DNA from: Cognataquiflexum rubidum
Lineage (GTDB): Bacteria > Bacteroidota > Bacteroidia > Cytophagales > Cyclobacteriaceae
Length of the DNA stretch: 64,000 nucleotides
NCBI RefSeq assembly: GCF_022538115.1
Contig: NZ_JAKZAL010000018.1
Location: 50,108-114,107 of the forward strand
Reading direction: 5' to 3'
The notes beneath the pieces were generated by a model. It searched no databases. It was not told the DNA's origin and worked only from the letters and a program-made list of their open reading frames with translations. The translations under genes were made by a program, and so were the position numbers. Position 1 is the stretch's first letter; each line of letters begins with the position of its first letter. Below, piece after piece: positions 8,752 through 18,200 of the stretch.

Positions 8752-9141
8752 ATGCCAATGAAATTTTTAATTGTAGATGATGAAAAAGATGTGGAGATTT
8801 TGTTCCGCCAAAAACTCCGCAAAGAGGTCCGTGAGGGATTGTTTGAGCTTGAATTCGCCTTTTCGGGAAAGCAGGCGCTGGAAGTTTTGAGAAGCCATCA
8901 GCCTCCGGAGGTAATGTATATTTTCTCGGATATCAATATGCCCGGCATGACAGGGTTGGAGCTTTTGGATTGTGTCAAAAAGGAATTTCCACAAATCCAA
9001 GTCAGCATGATATCCGCCTATGGTGACAGCGAAAACCATGACCGCGCCATGAATTCAGGTGCTAAGGAATTTTTTACCAAACCCGTAGATTTTGATTCAC
9101 TTAAAGCAGAATTGATGGATATATTATCAGGACCTAAATAA
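8752..9141 (+). CDS. Single-domain response regulator (receiver only)
   Basis: The product of about 129 residues is one CheY-like receiver. It has the acidic pair D9/D10 (FLIVDDEKD), the phospho-accepting Asp in FSDINMPGMTG (about residue 63), the switch Ser in MISAYG and the conserved Lys in FFTKPVDFDSL. No output domain follows. The start could also be the ATG two codons later (8758). It lies 113 bases before sixteen histidine kinases, none of which has its own receiver, so it is the natural candidate phosphate acceptor for some or all of them (inference). Output would then need a phosphotransfer step or protein-protein contact elsewhere. Confidence 0.9.
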   Translation: MPMKFLIVDDEKDVEILFRQKLRKEVREGLFELEFAFSGKQALEVLRSHQPPEVMYIFSDINMPGMTGLELLDCVKKEFPQIQVSMISAYGDSENHDRAMNSGAKEFFTKPVDFDSLKAELMDILSGPK

Positions 9142-9195
9142 TAGAGGACTCGAAAAGAAAGTTTCCCATCTTTTTATTGAAAGTCAGCATACCAA

Positions 9196-9227
9196 TCGAC
9201 AAATGGTAAATAATTGACCGTTGTCGA
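9196..9227. promoter_or_regulatory. Inverted repeat just upstream of the giant kinase gene
   Basis: TCGACAA (9196-9202) and TTGTCGA (9221-9227) form perfect 7-base arms 18 bases apart, ending 27 bases before the start codon. The spacing suits a dimeric regulator. It is not followed by a T run, so it is unlikely to be a terminator. Confidence 0.35.
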
Positions 9228-9254
9228 GGCTTTGAATTACCCAAAAAACCCAAT

Positions 9255-12200
9255 ATGAAGAAACGCAATAAAGACCGGGAATCTGATGCCCTGCTAGTAT
9301 ATCACCGATATTGGGACAGTTATAGCAATGGGGATTTGGAGGCTTTTGCTTCCACTTTAGATGAAGGATTTGAGATGATCGGAACTTCCGAATCTGAAGT
9401 CTGCCATAACAAAGATGATGGAATAGAATTTTTTAAAGCCCAGATGCATGAAATCGTCGGGCGGACAGATATGAGAAACAGGGACATTGCTACCAAAGAG
9501 GTAAATGGCATGTTTCTGGTCAATGAAACCTGCGATTTCTATATTTTAGGAGAACCGGAATGGACTTTTTACTCCAGATTAAGACTGTCGACCCTCCTTC
9601 ATGAAACCGAATCAGGTTGGAAAGTAATACAGCAACACGGTTCACTTCCCGACATGCGGGTACAGGAAGGGGAGACCATTGCTTTTGACAAAATCAGCAA
9701 AGAAAACTTAGAACTCCGAGATGCGGTCCGCCGTCGAACTGCCGAGTTGGAAAACAAAAACCGGGAATTGGCCATCGAAGCGGCCTTGGAAAAAGTGCGG
9801 GCGGTGGCCATGGGTATGAAAAACTCGAATGCTATGCTCGATGTCTGCCGTGTGATAGCGGAGCAATTGGAGGAATTTGGGGTGACAAAAATCCGGAATG
9901 TGCAGACAGCCATCATCGATGAGAAAATTGGTCAATACCTCTGCTACCAATATTTTCCGGCTTATGGGCAAACCACCATTGAAGATACCGAATACCAAAA
10001 AAGCCCGGTAGAACATGAAATGGTCAGGCAAATGCTTGCTTCCCGAGATGGTCACTTTACAGGAAGCCTTTCAGGAAAAGAGTTAGAGGAGTTTGGACTG
10101 CACCGAAAGGAAGAAAACCATTTCCCGGATCCACTTTTGGATGCTGCCTCAGAAGTAAGTTATTGCTTTTTGTCCATTGGGGAAGGGGGGCTTGGATTGT
10201 CACTTTACAAGGAAATGGAAGCAGGGGTTTTGGAATTGTTCAAGCGATTTCACCAGGTTTTTTTACTGGCTTATCAGCGATTTCAAGATATCCAAAAAGC
10301 TGAAGCACAGACAAGGGAAGCCCAGATTGAAGTGGCGGTGGAACGGGTTCGTGCCCAATCTATGGCGATGCACCATCCCGACGAACTGGATAAAGTAAAT
10401 AAAGAAATACTGACCCAACTTAACTGGCTTCAGATTCGAGGACTCTCGGGTGTCACCTTTTACCTGGTAGATCAGGATGGATGGGTGAAAGCATATGATT
10501 TTTCAAGTCCAGGAAATATAGGTAACCAGAACAGTTATACCCTTCAATTCGACTTCAAAAAGTATGAAATGATGGGATACCCTTTTAAAATCTTCGAGCA
10601 AACTGACCTGAATTACTTCGTTGCTGATTACCCCCTTGAAAAACTGGAGAAGGCTGTTTTCGAGATAGAAGAAATAAATCCTGAAGTTGCCACCGTCATC
10701 AAAGAAGCTTTGGCAAAGGGGATACTAACCCATCAATGGACTGCTTGCGCCAGAATTACGGATGGACTGCTAGGTATTGATCTGGTAAACCCTCCTTCGG
10801 AGGACACCAAAACCATCGTATTGAAAATCGCCGGGGCGTTTAACCAAGCGTATCAGCGCTTCCTGGACCTTCAAAAAGCCGAAGCACAGGCAAGGGAAGC
10901 ACAGATTGAGGCGGCGCTGGAGAGGGTCAGGGCTCAGACCATGGCCATGCATAGCAGTGAGGACGTGGGAAAGAGTGTTGTCAAGATGTTCTCTGAACTT
11001 ACAGCCCTCGGAGTGGATGAAGGAACCCGATTTGGTATCGGCATCCTGAACCATGACAATGAAAACAACCAGCTTTGGACGGCCCGCAAAAATGGGGAGG
11101 AAGTCAATATGCATATCGGCAATATCGATATGGCCTCACACCCTTTGCTGAAAAGTGCCCGCAAGGCTTGGAAAGAGCAGATTCCCTTCCACAAGTATGT
11201 GTTGGAAGAGGAGGATTTGTTGGATTATTACCAAATGCTCAATAAAGCGCCTGACTATAAAATACAGATACCGATAGAAAAATTACCCAAAAAAGAAATT
11301 CAACACTGTTTCATTTTCGAGCATGGATTTTTTTATGCCTTCAGTACCCGTGAATTCCAACCCGAATTAATTCAAATTACCAAGCGGTTCAGTGCACTGT
11401 TTGAACAAACTTACCGACGGTATCTTGATTTGGTTAGAGCTGAAGCCCAAGCCCGCGAGGCAGAAATCGAATTGGCACTGGAACGGGTAAGGGCAAGAAC
11501 CATGGCCATGAACCATACCGAAGAACTCAAAGAAGTTATTCAGGTGGTGTTCGATCAATTTGTGGGTTTGAATATCCATGTCGACCATGCAGGATTTATC
11601 CTGGACTATAAGGAGCGGGAGGATATGCATATCTGGCTGGCAGATCACCAACAAGGAGTGCCAACTGAGATCACCATTCCCTATTTTGATTCGCCCCATT
11701 GGAACAATTACCTACAGGCAAAAGCCAGGCAAGAATCTTTCTTTGCCAACCTGCTTCCCTTTGAAGTAAAAAACAAATTCTACCGGGATCTATTCGAATT
11801 GATTCCGGAATTGACTGAAGAAGCACAGCAAGCCATTTTTAGCAAACCGGCACTTGCCATCTCCACTGTATTGCTGGACAATGTGGGGTTATATATCGAG
11901 CATTATTCAATGACTCCCTATACAGCCGAAGAGAATGCCATTCTGATGCGATTTGGAAAAGTATTCCAACAGACCTACACCCGCTTCCTCGATCTCCAAA
12001 AAGCCGAAGCACAGGCCAGAGAATCGCAAATTCAGTTAGCCCTGGAGCGGGTGAGAGCCAGAACAATGGCTATGCATAAAAGTCAAGAGTTGGCTGAAGT
12101 GGCAGTTGTATTATATCAGGAACTAAAAACACTAGGTGCAACGCAGGATTTTTTTGAATGCGGATACGTAGAAGTCGATGAGCTGAACAACATCCAGCGC

Positions 12201-15200
12201 GCTTGGTCCACAAGGCCGGATGGAAGTTTTCTAAAGGAACCCTATTACCTGCCACTTACAGGCGAGCCTGTTATCGATGCCAGGTATGAGGCATGGAAAC
12301 AGCGCGTTCCTGTTTGTCATCAGCCAGTAGGTGGCAAACTATTGAAAAGAGCAAATGAATTTGTAATTCCTTATATGAATAATCAGGAGGCAGCAGAGAT
12401 TACCTCCTCATCGGCTGTCCCCGATCCGGTTCATTTTTACTGCGGCAATTTTTCTCATGGTTATCTCAATATCAATTGTGGAGAGCCCCTGAGCGCTGAA
12501 GAGGAATCACTGTTGGCAAGGTTTACAGCAGTTTTTGAAATGACCTACCTGCGCTTTCTTGATCTCCAAAAAGCCGAAGCACAGGCAAGGGAAAGCCAAA
12601 TACAATTAGCCTTAGAAAGAGTACGGGCAAGAACAATGGCCATGCAGCATAGTGATGAGTTAGCTGAATCAGCCTTTGTGCTTTTCCAGCAACTTCAGAT
12701 TCTAGGATTGGTTCATGAGCGAATCAATATTGGGGTGGTCAAAGAAGAGAGTAAAACAATTGATTTCTGGATCACCGAGCAGGGTGGCAATCAGATCAAT
12801 ACCCGGTTTACAGGGAGAATCGATGAGCCTACCACACTTTCCAAGATGTATCAGGGCTGGAAAAACAATCAAAAACTGATGGTTATAGACCAAACAGGTG
12901 AGGATTTATCGAATTGGTTGAAATACTTGAAGGAGGAAATCGGGATACCTTTTGATCCTGCATTTTTACATAACCGTCGCGTTCAGACGGTAGGCTTCTT
13001 TTCAAAAGGAATGCTGGTCTTGACGACTCCCGAACCTTTGCCGGACGAACATCTACAGCTTCTGGAAAAGTTCGCCGGAGTATTTGATCTGACCTACACC
13101 CGTTTCAGTGATTTGAAACAAGCCGAAGCACAGGCAAGGGAAGCGCAGATTGAAGCGGCATTGGAGAGGGTTCGTTCGCGATCGTTGGCAATGCATAACA
13201 GTGAAGACCTGGAAAATGTCATTTTAGTAGTTTCCGAGCAGCTACAATTGCTACAATTCAGATTTGAAAATGTAAGTTTTGGATTTGATACCTCCCAAAT
13301 GGGCCTCAATTTTTGGTTGGCTTCTCCTTCATTAACGAGGCCGATTTTGATGAAAGTTCCCTACATAAATAATCCGGCCTTTAATAATCCTTTCCTAGCG
13401 AGAAGAGCGGGGAAAGACTTTAATGTGGATATACTTTCCCGCGAAGAAAATCAGGAGTTCTTACAGCATATGTTTGATCATTCTGAATTGGGTAATCTAC
13501 CTGAAGAGAATAAAAAATTCTTATTGAGCACATCCGGGTTTGCACGTTCCCAATCGCTGATGAAGCATACCATTCTCACGGTTGGAAATTATGCACTTGC
13601 TCCTTACAGCCATGATCAAAATGCCATCTTAAAAAGGTTTGGAATTGTATTCGAGCAAGCTTATGTCCGTTTTCTCGATCTCCAAAAAGCAGAAGCCCAG
13701 GCACGGGAGGCACAAATAGAAGCAGCACTGGAAAGAGTTAGATCAAGATCGATGGCCATGCACAAGAGTGAAGAACTCAAGGAAGTTATTCAGTTATTGT
13801 TTGAGCAATTTCGCTTATTAAATTTCAAAATTGACTCAGCGCAATTTGACCCTAATTATAAGGAGAACGATGACCTCAACCTTTGGACAGCAGCACCCGG
13901 TCAGCCCTACTCCATATTGCTGAATATTCCCTACGTCGACAGTCCTTTATTTAATTCAATTAAGGAAGCAAAGAAAAGAGGGCTATCATTTATTACACAG
14001 CAGTTATCCTACGAGGACAAAAATCAATTTTTCCGTCACTTCTTCCAGCATATCAAAAATATTCCTGCAGAAAGACAAAAATTAATTTTTGATAGTCCGG
14101 GTATGTACCGGGCTGTAGTCTTCATGGAAAATGTTTCGCTGGCCATCCAAAACTACTCAAACACTCCTTATACAGAGGAAGAAAATGAAGTGCTCAAACG
14201 ATTTGGTAAAACCTTTGAACAAGTTTACACCCGCTTTCTCGATCTCCAAAAAGCAGAAGCACAAGCGCTGGAATCTCAGATAGAAGCGGCTTTGGAAAGG
14301 GTTAGAAGCAAAACCATGGCGATGCACAACAGTCTGGAAGTTGGGGAAAGTGTAGCAACTTTGTTTGAAGAGCTATCCACTTTGGGTTTACTGGATGTGA
14401 ATGACCGTTGTGGCATCGGCATCATGCAACCAAATGAAATAATGGAAGCGTGGACGGCTGCCAAAACTCCGGACGGGAAAGCTGAATTGACAATTGGTCA
14501 TATCAACATGAAACTTCACCCGATGATGGTGAGTGCTTATGGGGGTTGGACAGAAAAAAAGGAAATCAATCAATACATTCTGGAAGGGGAGGATATCCTC
14601 AGCTACTACGATGCGATCAGGAATCAATCAGATTACAAAATCAAAAGAGACTATTTTTCAGACCAATTAAAAATCGTACATACAGATTTTTATTTTAATG
14701 AAGGGTGCCTTTATGTGTTTTCAAAAAATGAATTTTCTGCTAATTCTATTGCCGTTTTTTTGCGCTTTGTTGGTGTTTTTGGCCAGACCTACAGAAGATA
14801 CCTTGACCTCCAAAAGGCAGAAAAACAGGCAAGGGAAGCAGAGATCCAATTGGCATTGGAAAGGGTGCGGGCCCGAAGCCTCGCCATGCACCGAAGTGAG
14901 GAATTGGCGGATTTATCACTTGAGTTGGTGAAGCAGGTGCAGACTTTGGGCATGGAAAGCTGGTTTTGTGCATTTAACATCTACGATGATGACCCTAGGG
15001 GATCTATAGAATGGGGAAGCAATGGTCAGGGTACATTTCCTCAATACAGAACTCCACGGGAAGGTGTATTTCTGCGGTATTTTGAAGCTGGGCAAAGAGG
15101 AGAGACATTATTGGTTAATGAAATTGGGGAAGAAGAGTGTCCTGCGCATTATGAATATCTGTGCAGCCTGCCCGGGGTAGGAGAACAGTTGCTTCAGATG

Positions 15201-18200
15201 AAGGCTGCCGGAATCCCATTTCCAACCTCGCAGATTGACCATGTGGCATTTTTCAAATATGGGTATGTCCTTTTCATTACCTACGAACCTGCCCCTGAAT
15301 CACATGATGTTTTCAAACGCTTCGCCAATGTTTTTGAACAATCTTACACCCGCTTCCTCGACCTCCAAAAAGCCGAAGCACAGGCTCGGGAAGCGCAAAT
15401 TCAATTGTCCCTCGAGCGGATCAGGGCAAAGGCTATGGCCATGCAACATAGCGATGAACTCAGTGATTTCCTTACCGTTTTATTTGAACAATTTGAGGTG
15501 CTCAACCTACGTCCCGTAAACTGCATTCTCTCTCTTTTTGATATTGAAAATAACCGAAGCACTTTCCGGATGACAGGTAAAAAAGGAGCAACGTTGATTG
15601 CCTCACAGGAAATAGACCTCGATGCTTCACCTGTATGGAAGCAAAAGGTAGAAAACTGGAAATCCGGCCATCCCAACGATGTGGATGTACTCTATATTCC
15701 TTACGAAAACCTCCCCGAGATAGCAGAAATTTTCAAAGAAATACTGGAAAAACTACCGGAAGACGAACGACCACTTCCAGTAGACTACCCGAATGGTGAA
15801 TACATCATTGATGGATATTGTAAATATGGTTACTTAGGCTATGCCGCAAGCGGACCGCCATCGGAAGAGGAAAAGGAGATTACTAGACGTATTGCAAATG
15901 AGTTCGGAAACGTGTACCAGCGCTTCCTCGATCTCCAAAAAGCCGAAGCTCAAGTCCGTGAAGCTCAAATCCAATTGTCCCTCGAGCGGATCAGAGCAAA
16001 GGCCATGGCCATGCAGCACAGTGATGAACTAAGTGATTTCCTGACAGTAGTGTTTGAGCAATTTCATGTACTCAATCTGCGTCCGGTAAACAGTCAACTA
16101 TCCTTTTTGGATTTTGAAAACAATCGTAGCATATTCCGCCTGACCGGAAAAAATGGGGCAACCTTAATTGCCACTCAGGAAGTAGATTTGGATGCTTCAC
16201 CTGTATGGAAGCAAAAGGTTGAGGAATTTAAAGCAGGGCAGCCCAATGCAGTAGATGTACTTTTTTTCCCCGTTGAAATGTTACCTCAAATAGTCGAAAT
16301 GTTCAAAGAAATATTGGAAAAACTACCCGAGGATGATCGCCCTACTCCAGAAGACTACCCAAATGGTCAATATCTTGTTGAAGGATCCTTTAAATATGGT
16401 TACTTAGGCTACAGCACAAGCAGACCGCCAACGGAGGAGGAAAAGGAGATCACCCGGCGGATCACCCATGAGTTTGGCAACGTGTACCAGCGCTTCCTCG
16501 ATCTCCAAAAAGCCGAAGCCCAAGCGAGGGAATCGCAAATTCAACTAGCCATGGAGAGAGTGCGCGCAAGAACCATGGCAATGCAACACAGCAGTGAATT
16601 GGGAGAAACGTCTGCGCTATTGTTTCAGCAGATACAAAACTTAGGTGTGCCACCATGGAGTTGTGGGTTTAATATATGGGAGCAGGGTGATACCGTTTTC
16701 ACTTCCTACATGGGTAGTCCCGATGGCGCTATTTTGGATGGGTTTAAAATTCCGCTAACCGAAGAGGCCACATTTATTCATTTTCAGGAATCAAGGGACA
16801 GGGGCGACAAGCTTTTTGTAGATGTATTGGAGGGAGAAACCCTGGAAGCACACTACCGGTATTTTCTGTCGCTTCCGGAAATCAAAAAAGCCTTTGAAAA
16901 AAGAGCTCAGGCTGGTGAGCACCACCCTACTTTTCAAATAAACCACCTCGCAAATTTCTCTCACGGCAACCTTCTGTTCATTACATACGAGCCTTGCCCG
17001 GAAGCACATGATATTTTTATTCGCTTCGCCAAAGTTTTCGAACAAACCTATATCCGCTTCCTTGATCTTCAAAAAGCAGAGGCCCAAGCTCGGGAAGCAC
17101 AGATCGAAAATGCATTGGAGAAAGTCCGATCACGAACCATGGCGATGCAACGCAGCGATGAATTGACAGATGTTGCAGGTCTGTTATTCAATCAGGTAAG
17201 TGCTTTGGGTATAAAAACATGGACCACAGGCTTTAATGTATGGAGCGAAGACAATAACTCCTACGTGGACTATTTAAGTCTTAATGGAGAATTTTATGAG
17301 CCTTATACCGTGCACACAGAAAAGGCTGAGGCATTAAAGGATCTCAGTAATATCAGGAAAAGCGGGGTAGAATTTGATGTCCTGTATGTGGAGGGAGAAA
17401 AGATCAAACAATTGTACTTGGCGCTTAGCGGGATTGATGAGAAAGAGTATGACATAATGGTGAAGGATGGTCTTCTCCCGTCTCAACAGTATGAACATTT
17501 TGTGTTTGGTGCCAAAGTAAGCGTGATGTTCATTACCTATGAACCGGTGCCGGAAGCCCATGATATTTTTAAGCGACTCGGTAAAGTTTTCGAACAAACC
17601 TACACCCGCTTTCTAGATCTCCAAAGAGCAGAAGCACAGGCAAGAGAAGCAAAAATCGAAACTTCTCTAGAAAAAGTCAGATCCCGCACCATGGGAATGC
17701 AAAGCAGTGAGGAACTCCCTGAGGTAGCAAATCTCCTTTTTACAGAAGTGAGAGCACTCGGAATCCATGCATGGAGCTGTGGATACAATATTCTTGCAGA
17801 GGATAAGAAAACGGCTACCTGCTGGATGAGTAGCGAAGGAACCATTCAAACGCCATTTCAGCTTCGCCTTTGGGGTGAAAATTCATTCGATGAAATGGGT
17901 GAATTCGTCCTGAGTGATCATACAATGTTGGTTCAGGAACTTGGCGATAAAGCGCTCGAAGAGCACTATGCCCACATGAAATCCTTCCCGGACCTGAAGC
18001 CCACTTTTGACGAAATTGACAGGCTAGGGCTTTCACTTCCCACTTATCAGATCAACCACCTCTGCAAATTCAACGGTGGATTTATTCTGTTTATCACCTA
18101 TGAAAAGGTGCCCGAATCACATGCCATTTTCAAACGATTCACCAATGTTTTTGACCAAACCTACACTCGCTTCCTTGATCTGAAAAAAGCAGAAGCCCAG

